Source: Verrucomicrobiota bacterium (GTDB lineage Bacteria; Verrucomicrobiota; Verrucomicrobiia; Verrucomicrobiales; Verrucomicrobiaceae). From it: a DNA stretch of 64,000 nt. Both the position numbers and the translations under genes were made by a program. Within the stretch, counting starts at the first letter, position 1, and the number at the start of each line of letters is the position of its first letter. The stretch covers positions 1-64,000 of the forward strand of contig JANYCZ010000036.1 in assembly GCA_025360015.1 (NCBI GenBank). The letters run 5' to 3'. Below are positions 36,436-44,430 of this stretch, one piece after another. Below the pieces are notes generated by a model that searched no databases, was not told the origin of the DNA, and saw only the letters and a program-made list of their open reading frames with translations.

Positions 36436-37029
36436 ATGAAACTCCGCCACTTACTTGTCGCTTTTTTCGCCCTGACCGCAGCCGCTCTGGCCCAGGAAGC
36501 CAAGCCCCTGCTGCACAATCAGGCCCTGCCAGTTCTCGCCACGCCTGATTTCAAGGCCCCGCTGGATGCCAGCTTCAGCATCGCCAAAGGGCAATGGACA
36601 ATGCAGGACGGTGTCATGAGCGTGCTGGATCTGCCGGAGCAGAAGCACATTCCGGTGCTGCATCACAAGGTGGGTCTGGCCAGTGCCACCATCGAAGTGG
36701 AGTTTCTGGTCGAAGGTCCAGGCACGTTTCTGGTGGGATGCGATTCAGACAAGCATGTGGGCCGCGTGGTGGTCACTGCGGCGGGTCTGAGCATCGCTGA
36801 AGATTCGGTGAAGCCCTCGAACACCATCGCCAAACTGCCGATGGCGGTGAAGCCGGACGAGTGGCACAAGCTGCGCGTCGAATGGCAGGGAGATCAAATG
36901 GCCGCCAATCTCGACGGCCAGGAACTCAAGGCACAGCATCCATTTTTCGCGACGCCGAAGGCCCGAAGCTGGCTGGCTGCCGGGAAGTCCGTGAAAGTAC
37001 GCAATCTCAAAATCAGCGGAGCGCCCTGA
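36436..37029 (+). CDS. exported DUF1080-like beta-sandwich protein
   Basis: 197 residues with a signal peptide (MKLRHLLVAFFALTAAALAQ). A jelly-roll of the DUF1080/laminarinase-like kind: the pattern GQWTMQDGVMSV near the start, KPDEWHKLRVEWQGDQMAANLDGQEL in the middle. It may bind carbohydrate or hydrolyse 3-keto-glycosides as some DUF1080 proteins do. It lies 17 bp after the dehydrogenase and fits the same operon. Confidence 0.7.
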   Translation: MKLRHLLVAFFALTAAALAQEAKPLLHNQALPVLATPDFKAPLDASFSIAKGQWTMQDGVMSVLDLPEQKHIPVLHHKVGLASATIEVEFLVEGPGTFLVGCDSDKHVGRVVVTAAGLSIAEDSVKPSNTIAKLPMAVKPDEWHKLRVEWQGDQMAANLDGQELKAQHPFFATPKARSWLAAGKSVKVRNLKISGAP

Positions 37030-37119
37030 ATTCATCTTAAGGCAGGTACATTGGAGCTTGAGCGCGCCACGCGGGTTGACTGGCACTCTCTGTGCTGCAT
37101 CCTAGCAGACTCCTCCCGC

Positions 37120-38637
37120 ATGAAATTTTTCCTCCCGTTTGCCGCTCTCGTCATCTCCGCCTCTTGGTGCCAGGCCCAGGTCGCCTTGGAATCGGTCAAA
37201 GGTTTTGCCGATCTCGAAAAAGTGGCCGCACAACTGGCGCTGCAGCCCTACCAGGCACCCACGCAGCAGCTTGACCCGTTTTTCGAAGGGCTGAAATACG
37301 ACGGCCACCGGCAGATCCGCTTCCTGCGTGACAAGGCGCTGTTTGCCGAGCAGGGCGATACGTTCCGTGTTGAGTTCTTCCACCCTGGCTGGATGTTCAA
37401 AAAGCCCGTCGTCTTCTACAACATCAAGGAGCCCCAGACTGTCGATGTTCCCTTTGACCGAAGTCATTTCGAATATGGCGACCTCAAGGTGCCTGCGAAT
37501 GCCAAAAATCCCATCGGCTACGCAGGCTTCCGCGTGCTGGCACCCGACTCTTTGGTAAAGCGTCCCTTCGAATTCATGGTGTTCATGGGAGCCAGCTATT
37601 ACCGGGCGGTGACGACACAGCTCGGCTACGGCATCTCCGCACGCGGCGTGGCGGTGAATACCATCGGCGGTGATCCGGAAGAATTTCCTGACTTCACGCA
37701 TTTCTGGTTCAAGGAGCCGAAGGCAGGCGAAAAGTCGTTCAAACTGCTCGCCCTGCTCAATGGGCCGAGCATCACCGGCGCGTATGAGTTTGAATCCACG
37801 CCTGGCATCAGCACGGAGATGAGGATCAAAGCCACGCTGCATCTGCGCAAGCCGGTGAAGATGCTGGGCATCGCACCCTTTTCGAGCATGTTCTGGTTTG
37901 GCGAGAACTCGCATCCGAAGCCCTATGATTTCCGGCCTGAGGTGCATGACTCGGACGGCCTGCAGGTCGAGATCGACGGTGGTCCCTCGATCTGGCGTCC
38001 GCTGGATGTCAGCCGGGACATGCGCCTGAGCATTTTTGAAACGGACAAGCTCAGGGGCTTTGGCCTTGCGGAGCGGGATCGCGACTTCAACAACTTCCAG
38101 GATCTCGAAGCCAACTATCATCGCCGTCCGGCGGTGTGGGTGGAACCTGTGAGCGGCTTTGGCAAAGGCGCGGTGACACTGGTCGAGCTTTCCAGCGGTG
38201 AAGAGACCTGGGACAACATCGTGGCGATGTGGAAGCCGGCGCACCTGCCTGCCACGCCAGCAGAGCCGCTCAAAGTTGAGTACAAACTGCACTGGCTGGA
38301 TCAACACCTGCCGGGCGTGCTGTGCCGGGTCATCAGCTCACGCCGTGGTTTTGTGATGGACTCTGACGATCATCTTTATGTGGTCGATTTTGGCAAGGGC
38401 AAGGAAAACGGGGAGGCCCAGCCCAAGGACTGGACGCCCGATATTGATGTGGTCCTCAGCGCCGGCGAAGGCAAGGTGCTGGACAAGCGCGTGATGCGCA
38501 ACAGCGAGACCGGCGGCTGGCGCGCCTTCTTCAAGCTCGACATTCCCGAGTCCTCCAACCTGCTGGAAATCATGATGGAGCTGAAGGACAAGGAGAAGGT
38601 CATTTCTGAACGCTGGATGTACCAATGGCGTCGCTAA
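37120..38637 (+). CDS. opgG: periplasmic glucan biosynthesis protein OpgG/MdoG
   Basis: 505 residues with a signal peptide (MKFFLPFAALVISASWCQAQ). Family features: YDGHRQIRFL, FPDFTHFWFKEP, SMFWFGENSHPKPYDFRPEVHDSDGL and a C-terminal Ig-like domain ending in a YQWRR tail. It acts in the periplasm on beta-glucans (osmoregulated periplasmic glucans). No opgH is adjacent. The 3' end overlaps rsgA by 13 bp. Confidence 0.92.
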   Translation: MKFFLPFAALVISASWCQAQVALESVKGFADLEKVAAQLALQPYQAPTQQLDPFFEGLKYDGHRQIRFLRDKALFAEQGDTFRVEFFHPGWMFKKPVVFYNIKEPQTVDVPFDRSHFEYGDLKVPANAKNPIGYAGFRVLAPDSLVKRPFEFMVFMGASYYRAVTTQLGYGISARGVAVNTIGGDPEEFPDFTHFWFKEPKAGEKSFKLLALLNGPSITGAYEFESTPGISTEMRIKATLHLRKPVKMLGIAPFSSMFWFGENSHPKPYDFRPEVHDSDGLQVEIDGGPSIWRPLDVSRDMRLSIFETDKLRGFGLAERDRDFNNFQDLEANYHRRPAVWVEPVSGFGKGAVTLVELSSGEETWDNIVAMWKPAHLPATPAEPLKVEYKLHWLDQHLPGVLCRVISSRRGFVMDSDDHLYVVDFGKGKENGEAQPKDWTPDIDVVLSAGEGKVLDKRVMRNSETGGWRAFFKLDIPESSNLLEIMMELKDKEKVISERWMYQWRR

Positions 38638-39749
38638 GTCTCACCGATCTGGGCTGGAACGAGTTCTTCGCGAAGCACTTCGAACCCTATCACGCGCAGG
38701 GCTGGAAACCTGCGCGCCTGATCCGCGACAACAAGATCAGCTACGGCGCGCTGCTCGAAGATGGCACGAACGGCTTCGATGAATTCGAGGTCATCCTGGG
38801 CGGCAAAGTCTATCACGATGCTGAAACCGATGCCGAGCTGCCTGCCGTGGGCGACTGGGTGGCGCTGGAAGTCGGTGGCGAAAATGGCGACAACATCATC
38901 CGTGCCCGTCTGCCACGGCAGACCTGCTTTTCACGCAAGGCCTCCGGCTTCAGCGCGGAGGAGCAGGTGATCGCCGCAAACGTGAACGCGGTGATCGTCG
39001 TCACCGATGCCGGGCCTGACTACAGCCTGCGCCGCATGGAGCGCTACTTCACCCTGATCGCCCGCAGTGGGGCGAAGGCGGTCGTTCTAGTCAACAAGGC
39101 CGACCTTTATCCCGACAAACAGAATCAGGAGGCGGCCGAGGCAATCCGTGCGCTGAATGCCGATGCCGATGTGCATGTGACCAGCGTGAAGAAGCGCAAG
39201 GGTCTCAAAGTGCTGAAGGATTACCTCAAGCGCGGCCAGAGCGTGGCCGTGATCGGCTCCAGCGGTGTGGGCAAGTCCGCGTTCGTCAATCTGCTGCTGG
39301 GTGAGGACTGGCAGTGGGTGGATGAGGTGAACGAAGTCACCGGCAAAGGCCGCCACACCACGACTGCGCGTGAACTGCTCGTACTCGACAAGGGCGGCAT
39401 CCTCATCGACAACCCCGGCATCAAGGAGGTGCAGATGTGGACGAATGAAACCACGCTGCGAGAACGCTTTGCCGACATTGAACAACTCGCCCAGCAGTGC
39501 AAATACCATGACTGCAAGCACGGGACCGATGCTGGCTGTGCCATCCGCACCGCCGTGGAGGCGGGCACCATGGATGCCGAGCGTTACGAAGGCTATTTAA
39601 AGCTGGAGGACGAGATCTCCAAGCTGCGCAAACAGCGAAAGAAGCGCCAGATGACCGTCGAGCGCCGCAACAAACGCGATCACAAAATCAAAGCGCGCAA
39701 TCGCGTCGATCGCGAGGATATCGAGCGCGATTTGAAGCCACGCATGTAG
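38625..39749 (+). CDS. rsgA: ribosome small-subunit-dependent GTPase RsgA
   Basis: 374 residues. An N-terminal OB domain, then a circularly permuted GTPase: G4 VLVNKADL, G1 IGSSGVGKSAFVNLL, G2-like GKGRHTTTARELL, G3 DNPGIKEV, and a C-terminal zinc motif with CKYHDCKHGTDAGCAI. It matures 30S subunits. The start overlaps opgG; the basic C-terminal tail is longer than average. Confidence 0.95.
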   Translation: MASLSLTDLGWNEFFAKHFEPYHAQGWKPARLIRDNKISYGALLEDGTNGFDEFEVILGGKVYHDAETDAELPAVGDWVALEVGGENGDNIIRARLPRQTCFSRKASGFSAEEQVIAANVNAVIVVTDAGPDYSLRRMERYFTLIARSGAKAVVLVNKADLYPDKQNQEAAEAIRALNADADVHVTSVKKRKGLKVLKDYLKRGQSVAVIGSSGVGKSAFVNLLLGEDWQWVDEVNEVTGKGRHTTTARELLVLDKGGILIDNPGIKEVQMWTNETTLRERFADIEQLAQQCKYHDCKHGTDAGCAIRTAVEAGTMDAERYEGYLKLEDEISKLRKQRKKRQMTVERRNKRDHKIKARNRVDREDIERDLKPRM

Positions 39750-39762
39750 TAGTCTGCAACCA

Positions 39763-40515
39763 ATGCCTCCCCAGCCCCCCCCAACCCGTACCGGCCTCGC
39801 CCGCGCCATGTCAAAGCTCGGCTTCTGCTCCCGCAGCCGCGCCACTGAGCTGATCCGCATGGGCAAGGTAAAGGTGAACCTCGTCGTGCGGAAGAATCCC
39901 GAGTTCCCCGTGATCCTCAAAAAGGACGTCATCATCATGGACGACGTCAGCATCAATCAAGCACCGCGACTCTACGTCATGCTCAACAAACCGCGCGGTC
40001 TCGTCACCAGTGCCTCGGACGAACTCGGGCGCGAGACGGTGTTCTCCTGCTTTGAGAATTCCAAGCTGCCACATCTCTCCCCGGTGGGCCGGCTGGACAA
40101 GGCCAGCGAAGGCATGCTGCTCTTCACCAATGACAACGCCTGGGCGGACACCATCACCAATCCCGACACGCATCTCGATAAAACCTACCACGTTCAAATC
40201 AGTGGCACGGTAGATGAAAAGCGGCTGGCACAGATCCGGGAAGGGGTCGTTGACGAGGAGCTAGGTGATCACCTCTCTGCCAAGGTTGTCAAAATCCTCC
40301 GCTCGGGCGAAAAGAACGTCTGGCTGGAAGTCGTCCTCGATGAAGGCCGCAACCGCCACATCCGCCGCCTGCTCGAAGCCTTCAACATTGAAGTCCTCCG
40401 TCTCGTCCGCGTAAAAATCGGCATGCTCGTTCTTGGAAACCTGCAAAAAGGCCAGTGGCGTGAGCTGACGAAGTATGAGGTGCTGAAATCACGCGAGCCG
40501 CAGGAACTGCGTTAA
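39763..40515 (+). CDS. rRNA pseudouridine synthase, RsuA/RluB family
   Basis: 250 residues. An N-terminal S4 domain (about 5-60, SKLGFCSRSRATELIRMGKVKVN) and a catalytic domain with the Asp-bearing motif SPVGRLDKASEGMLLFTND. C-terminal EGRNRHIRRLLEAF is typical. It lies 13 bp after rsgA, a ribosome-maturation pair. Which rRNA position it modifies cannot be told. Confidence 0.9.
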   Translation: MPPQPPPTRTGLARAMSKLGFCSRSRATELIRMGKVKVNLVVRKNPEFPVILKKDVIIMDDVSINQAPRLYVMLNKPRGLVTSASDELGRETVFSCFENSKLPHLSPVGRLDKASEGMLLFTNDNAWADTITNPDTHLDKTYHVQISGTVDEKRLAQIREGVVDEELGDHLSAKVVKILRSGEKNVWLEVVLDEGRNRHIRRLLEAFNIEVLRLVRVKIGMLVLGNLQKGQWRELTKYEVLKSREPQELR

Positions 40516-40525
40516 AGCCACGCCA

Positions 40526-42130
40526 TCACTTCAGCAACTGATCCCAGCTTAGTTTAAAGCGAGCCAGGTATTTCTTGATCCGGTCAGCGTCGTTCATCTT
40601 TGAGCGCTTGGCGCGCGAGACCGTGAAGAGCTTGCGTCCGGCATCCGAGAGCGTTTTGCTTTCGCGGCAGACCTGTAGCACGAAGTCGAGTTGAGCCAGA
40701 TCGAAGGGATCAAACGCGGCTCTTTGCGCCTCGGTGAGCACGGTGCTTTCCGGGTGTGGTTTTTGAGCACCGGCATCCCGCCAGCCTTCGCGCAATCGCG
40801 CAGCCTCGGTCTCCACGCAGGCCACGGTGATCCTGCCTCTGGGGGCCAGCGTGGCCATGCGTGTCACCGCTGCATTCAGATCGCGAAAATTGGCACTCCA
40901 TTTCGCCTCGGGACTGCGGGAAAATTTGAGGAAGGCCTCACGGGCTTCTTTGTTCATGCGCACCTGGCGCCGATGCGACTTCGCAAAGCGTTCCAGCTCG
41001 AAATCGAGATTGGCGGCGATATCTTCACGGCGCTCGGCGAGGCTTGGCAGCGTGAAGGTCCATAGATTGATGCGGGCAAGCAGGTCATCGCGAAATTTGC
41101 CAGCAGCAACCTGCATTCGCAGATCGCGATTGGTCCCCGCGATGAGTTCGAAATCGCTCTGCACCGCTTTGTCGCCACCCAGAGGCAGGAAGGTCTTATC
41201 CTCAAGCGCCCGCAGCAGCATCGCCTGCTCGTCGAGGCCGAGTTCGCCGATTTCATCCAGGAAGATGAGGCCCTTGTCTGCCTCCTTGAGCAGCCCAGGA
41301 CGGTCTGATTGTGCGCCGGTGAAGGAACCGCGTTTGTGACCGAACAGCGCCGACAATGCGTGGTCGCCACGCAGCGTGGCGCAGTTCACTTCCACAAATC
41401 TGCCGCTGAGACCGGCTCGAGAACGCCGCAGGTCATAGATGCGGCTGGCGAGCATGGATTTACCCGCACCCGTCGGACCCATGATGAGGATGGGCGCTTT
41501 GGAGTTCACGGCCACGAGTTCAATCTGCTCGATGAGCTTGTTGAAGCCCTTGCTCTTCGTGGCGATGCCGCTCTTCAGAAAGTCCAGCGTGCGCTCCTGC
41601 TCCTGTGCAAAGCGGGTCGAGAGCCGGTCATACTTCGAGAGATCGAGATCGATGATCTCATAGCGTCCTGAGGGCTTCGCATCACGCCCTCCTTCACGTG
41701 ACGGCGATGTTTGCAGAAGCCGTGCCGGAATGAAGTTCGCCTCATTGAGCAGGAACCAGCAGATCTGCGCCACATGCGTTCCCGTGGTAAGATGGATCAA
41801 ATAGTCCGCCTTCTCCGGATCAAAGGTATAACCCCGAACGAAGTCGTAAAGCCGCTCATACACCTCCTGCAAATCCCACGGATCCTTCAATGCAAACTCA
41901 TGCACCACCACCGTCGTTTCTGGGGACACCTTCTCGATGTCCGCCTTCACCTGCCGCGCCAATTCGGCAAACTTAGGCTCCGCCAGCATCTCCAGCCGTG
42001 AGATCAATAGATCCTCCTGCTGGCACATCGCCACCGTGGGCCGCCATTTTGACCATCTTTCGGGTCCTGAGGCACGGTCCAAATTCGAACCGAGAAATCC
42101 AAAAGTGACGATGGGCTTAGTTGACGGCAT
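40526..42130 (-). CDS. rtcR: RtcR, sigma-54 activator of the RNA-repair operon
   Basis: 534 residues. The N-terminal domain (about 1-175: VTFGFLGSNLDRASGPERWSKWRPT, LIHLTTGTHVAQICWFLLNEANFIPARLLQ) is the CARF-like RtcR regulatory domain. In Salmonella it is activated by tRNA fragments carrying 2',3'-cyclic phosphate ends. The AAA+ module has Walker A GPTGAGKSML, the sigma-54 loop as GSFTGA (canonical GAFTGA, one change) and Walker B GLIFLDEIGEL. The C-terminus is a short DNA-binding region. It is divergent from the Ro60 operon, whose promoter is sigma-54 type. The ATG at 42130 is chosen for the family N-terminus. Confidence 0.94.
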   Translation of the reverse strand: MPSTKPIVTFGFLGSNLDRASGPERWSKWRPTVAMCQQEDLLISRLEMLAEPKFAELARQVKADIEKVSPETTVVVHEFALKDPWDLQEVYERLYDFVRGYTFDPEKADYLIHLTTGTHVAQICWFLLNEANFIPARLLQTSPSREGGRDAKPSGRYEIIDLDLSKYDRLSTRFAQEQERTLDFLKSGIATKSKGFNKLIEQIELVAVNSKAPILIMGPTGAGKSMLASRIYDLRRSRAGLSGRFVEVNCATLRGDHALSALFGHKRGSFTGAQSDRPGLLKEADKGLIFLDEIGELGLDEQAMLLRALEDKTFLPLGGDKAVQSDFELIAGTNRDLRMQVAAGKFRDDLLARINLWTFTLPSLAERREDIAANLDFELERFAKSHRRQVRMNKEAREAFLKFSRSPEAKWSANFRDLNAAVTRMATLAPRGRITVACVETEAARLREGWRDAGAQKPHPESTVLTEAQRAAFDPFDLAQLDFVLQVCRESKTLSDAGRKLFTVSRAKRSKMNDADRIKKYLARFKLSWDQLLK

Positions 42131-42256
42131 CAAAGATAAAAAGCTATCTAAACGGATAAACAAATAAAATTAATTGGATGGGTGAATTGAGAGCTGAAAG
42201 TACTGAAAAACTTTCTTCGCCTGATTTTACAAGGGTTCCAGTCTCATCGGACCCTG

Positions 42257-42284
42257 CGTGCCAAGTATTGGCACGCCGCTAGCA
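42257..42284 (+). promoter_or_regulatory. sigma-54 promoter of the Ro60-Y RNA-rtcBA operon
   Basis: TGGCACGCCGCTAGCA at 42269-42284 matches the -24/-12 consensus TGGCACG-N4-TTGC(A/T) at every fixed base except one (TAGC for TTGC). The -24 element is the right arm of a perfect palindrome CGTGCCAA-GTA-TTGGCACG (42257-42275). It lies 34 bp upstream of the Ro60 ATG, with rtcR divergent on the other side, exactly as expected for an RtcR target. Confidence 0.8.
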
Positions 42285-42317
42285 CTAGGTATTGGCTCAA
42301 CCAACCCAATCAACACC

Positions 42318-43886
42318 ATGGCTAGCAAAACACTCTTTTCGACCCTCCGCGGCGCTCTGGCTCTGAAGGCTGACAGCTTCAATGAAGCCGGTGGCCCGGC
42401 CTACCAGCTCATGCCCCGTCATGCGCTGGCGCAGTTTGCGGCCACGGGCTGCCTGAACCGCACCTTTTACGCCACGGCGCAAGATCAGCTTCAGCAGGTG
42501 CTGAAGCTGTGTGAGAAAGTTCCGACGGATTTCATCGCCCGCACGGCGCTTTACTGCCGCCAGAAAGGTTTCATGAAGGATGTGCCGGCTCTGCTCTGCG
42601 CCGTCCTGGCCGCCCGTGATGCCGAACGTCTGGAACTGATCTTTGATCGCGTGATTGATGACGCCAAGATGCTGCGGAACTTCGTGCAGATGCTGCGCTC
42701 CGGCGTGACGGGTCGTAAATCGCTCGGTTCCCTGCCAAAGCGCCTCGTTCGCCGCTGGTTTGAGACTCGTTCGGACGAGGCCATCTTCCGCGCTGATGTG
42801 GGTCAGTCGCCTTCGCTGGCGGACATCGTGAAAATGGTGCACCCACGTCCGGCTAACAAGACCCGCGAGGCGCTGTATGGCTACCTCATTGGTCGCAAGC
42901 ATGATGCCGCAGCCCTGCCGAAAATCGTACGCGAGTTCGAGGCCTGGAAATCCGACCCTGCGGGTGATCCGCCGGACGTGCCGTTCCAAATGCTCACCGC
43001 ACTGCCTTTGACGGCGGAGCAGTGGCAGGCCATCGCTCGTCGTGCCCCGTGGCAGATGACGCGCATGAACCTGAACACCTTCGCCCGTCATGGTGTGTTC
43101 ACCATCAAGGAGATCACCCGTCTTGTGGCCAGCCGCCTGCGCCACGAGGAGCAGGTGCGCCGCTCCAAGGTGTTCCCTTATCAGCTCATGGCCGCCTATC
43201 ACAACGTCGGCGCGGAAGTCCCGCACGACGTGAAGGAAGCGCTGCAGGATGCGATGGAGATCTCGGTCTCCAATGTGCCGGTGGTGGCTGGAAAGGTGAT
43301 TGTGGCTCCAGACGTGTCTGGATCGATGCACTCCGCTCTCACGGGTATCCGCAAGGGTGCCACGAGCAAGGTGCGCTGCATCGATATCGCCGCCTTGGTG
43401 GCCGCCGCCTTCCTGCGTCAGAACCGTGATGCCGAAGTGCTGCCGTTCGAGAGCAACGTTGTTCGTGTGTCGTTGAATCCCCGTGATTCCGTGATGACGA
43501 ACGCGCAGAAGCTCGCGTCTCTGCCTTGCGGCGGGACAAACTGCAGCGCCGTGCTCATCGATCTCAATGCCCGCAAGGTGCAGGCGGATCTGGTGATCTA
43601 CGTCTCCGACAACGAGTCTTGGATCGACACACCGTATCACGGCCACTTCGGTGGTTCGGCGACTCGCACGATGAGCGAGTGGATGATCTTCAAGCAGCGG
43701 AATCCCAAAGCCCGTCTCGTGTGTCTGGACATCCAGCCATACACCTCAACTCAGGCCCAGGAGCGTGAGGACATCCTCAACATCGGTGGTTTCTCCGATG
43801 CAGTGTTCAACGTGATCGCCGCCTTTGCCCGTGGCGAACTCAGCAGCGCCCACTGGGTCGGCGAGATCGAGAAAACACCTCTTTAA
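42318..43886 (+). CDS. rsr: Ro60-like TROVE/vWA RNA-binding protein (Rsr)
   Basis: 522 residues. The N-terminal TROVE domain of helical repeats (about 15-340, PAYQLMPRHALAQFAATGCLNRTFY...) forms the RNA-binding ring. The C-terminal vWA domain has an intact MIDAS motif DVSGSM and a later SDNESW. Ro60 proteins bind Y RNAs and misfolded or damaged RNAs, and in bacteria work with exoribonucleases. The ATG at 42318 follows the sigma-54 promoter. Four Y-RNA-like genes lie immediately downstream, the expected ligands. Confidence 0.95.
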   Translation: MASKTLFSTLRGALALKADSFNEAGGPAYQLMPRHALAQFAATGCLNRTFYATAQDQLQQVLKLCEKVPTDFIARTALYCRQKGFMKDVPALLCAVLAARDAERLELIFDRVIDDAKMLRNFVQMLRSGVTGRKSLGSLPKRLVRRWFETRSDEAIFRADVGQSPSLADIVKMVHPRPANKTREALYGYLIGRKHDAAALPKIVREFEAWKSDPAGDPPDVPFQMLTALPLTAEQWQAIARRAPWQMTRMNLNTFARHGVFTIKEITRLVASRLRHEEQVRRSKVFPYQLMAAYHNVGAEVPHDVKEALQDAMEISVSNVPVVAGKVIVAPDVSGSMHSALTGIRKGATSKVRCIDIAALVAAAFLRQNRDAEVLPFESNVVRVSLNPRDSVMTNAQKLASLPCGGTNCSAVLIDLNARKVQADLVIYVSDNESWIDTPYHGHFGGSATRTMSEWMIFKQRNPKARLVCLDIQPYTSTQAQEREDILNIGGFSDAVFNVIAAFARGELSSAHWVGEIEKTPL

Positions 43887-43899
43887 TAACTCAAACTTT

Positions 43900-43971
43900 G
43901 GAGCCTGGTGAATGCTGGAGCGGACTACATTTCCAACTGTCGCGTCTCTCCGATTCTTGTCACCAGGCTCC
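43900..43971 (+). ncRNA. Y RNA-like unit A (short, no tRNA module)
   Basis: 72 nt. The outer stem GGAGCCTGGTGA/TCACCAGGCTCC is a perfect 12 bp. Then comes the shared block AATGCTGGAGCGGACTACAT on the 5' side and TTCTTG before the closing strand. The second helix pairs GGAG (43917-43920) with CTCC (43948-43951). The centre (TTCCAACTGTCGCG) has no T-arm or D-arm, so this is a minimal Ro-binding Y stem. It begins 14 nt after the Ro60 stop codon and lies in the same transcript. Confidence 0.7.
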
Positions 43972-43987
43972 ATCCCAACTCTTTCCA

Positions 43988-44122
43988 ATGATGGCGAATG
44001 CCCCGAGGAACTACATTGAACCAGTCGGCCGCAGGTTCGAGCCCTGCCTGTCATGCGCAAGCATGGCAGTAGCTCAGCGGTAGAGCAATTGGACCCGTTT
44101 CTCACCTCCTTGTCGCCGTCAT
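43988..44122 (+). ncRNA. Y RNA-like unit B with circularly permuted tRNA module
   Basis: About 135 nt. Outer Ro-type stem ATGATGGCGA/TCGCCGTCAT, conserved blocks AATGCCCCGAGGAACTACAT and CCTTGTCGCC, second helix GAGG (44005-44008)/CCTC (44105-44108). The centre is tRNA-like but permuted: T-arm GCAGG-TTCGAGC-CCTGC (44031-44047), then a 9-bp acceptor-like helix CTGTCATGC-GCAA-GCATGGCAG (44048-44069) capped by a GCAA tetraloop, then D-arm TAGCTCAGCGGTAGAGCA (44070-44087). A T6 tract follows (44124-44129) and may terminate some transcripts. This matches the YrlA class of bacterial Y RNAs. Confidence 0.8.
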
Positions 44123-44148
44123 CTTTTTTCAATCTTAACCACCACCTT

Positions 44149-44239
44149 TGGCGAATGCCGGAGCGGACTACATCGGTAATCAGCGGGTTCGACCCCCGCC
44201 CCGCAGCAATGCGGAGAAGTCTCTCCATCCTTGTCGCCA
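44149..44239 (+). ncRNA. Y RNA-like unit C with reduced tRNA module
   Basis: About 91 nt. Outer stem TGGCGA/TCGCCA, conserved 5' block AATGCCGGAGCGGACTACAT and 3' block CCTTGTCGCC, second helix GGAG (44160-44163)/CTCC (44223-44226). A T-arm GCGGG-TTCGACC-CCCGC and a short CCGC/GCGG helix are seen, but no D-arm. It looks like a partly reduced version of units B and D. Confidence 0.7.
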
Positions 44240-44269
44240 TCTCTTTTCATAAAACCAATCACCTCAAAT

Positions 44270-44412
44270 GGTGACGAATGCCGATGGAACTACATGGCTA
44301 TTACCCCTCCTGTCGTGGGTTCGAATCCCACCGGTCCCACCTTGCCAATTTCCCGGGACCGTAGCTCAGCCTGGTAGAGCAGGGAACGTTTCATCAATCC
44401 CTTGTCGTCACC
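44270..44412 (+). ncRNA. Y RNA-like unit D with circularly permuted tRNA module
   Basis: 143 nt. Outer stem GGTGACGA/TCGTCACC (perfect 8 bp), shared blocks AATGCCGATGGAACTACAT and CCCTTGTCG, second helix GATG (44283-44286)/CATC (44392-44395). Permuted tRNA module: T-arm GTGGG-TTCGAAT-CCCAC (44315-44331), acceptor strand CGGTCCC (44332-44338) with a tRNA-like ACC after it, partner strand GGGACCG (44355-44361), then D-arm TAGCTCAGCCTGGTAGAGCA (44362-44381). It ends 18 nt before the rtcB start codon, so it could also influence rtcB translation. Confidence 0.8.
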
Positions 44413-44430
44413 GCCAATTTCCAAACAACC

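Noticed and set aside
42240-42270. A second sigma-54 promoter facing rtcR (TGGCAC on the minus strand)
   Set aside because: The palindrome supplies the -24 half, but no GC doublet is found at the -12 position on that strand.
44031-44388. T-arm and D-arm sequences that look like tRNA genes
   Set aside because: The arms are in permuted order, there is no anticodon arm, and each set is enclosed by a Y-RNA stem. They are not functional tRNA genes.
43900-44412. CRISPR-like repeat array (four recurring units)
   Set aside because: Unit lengths and spacers are irregular and the conserved blocks are paired RNA stems; there are no cas genes.
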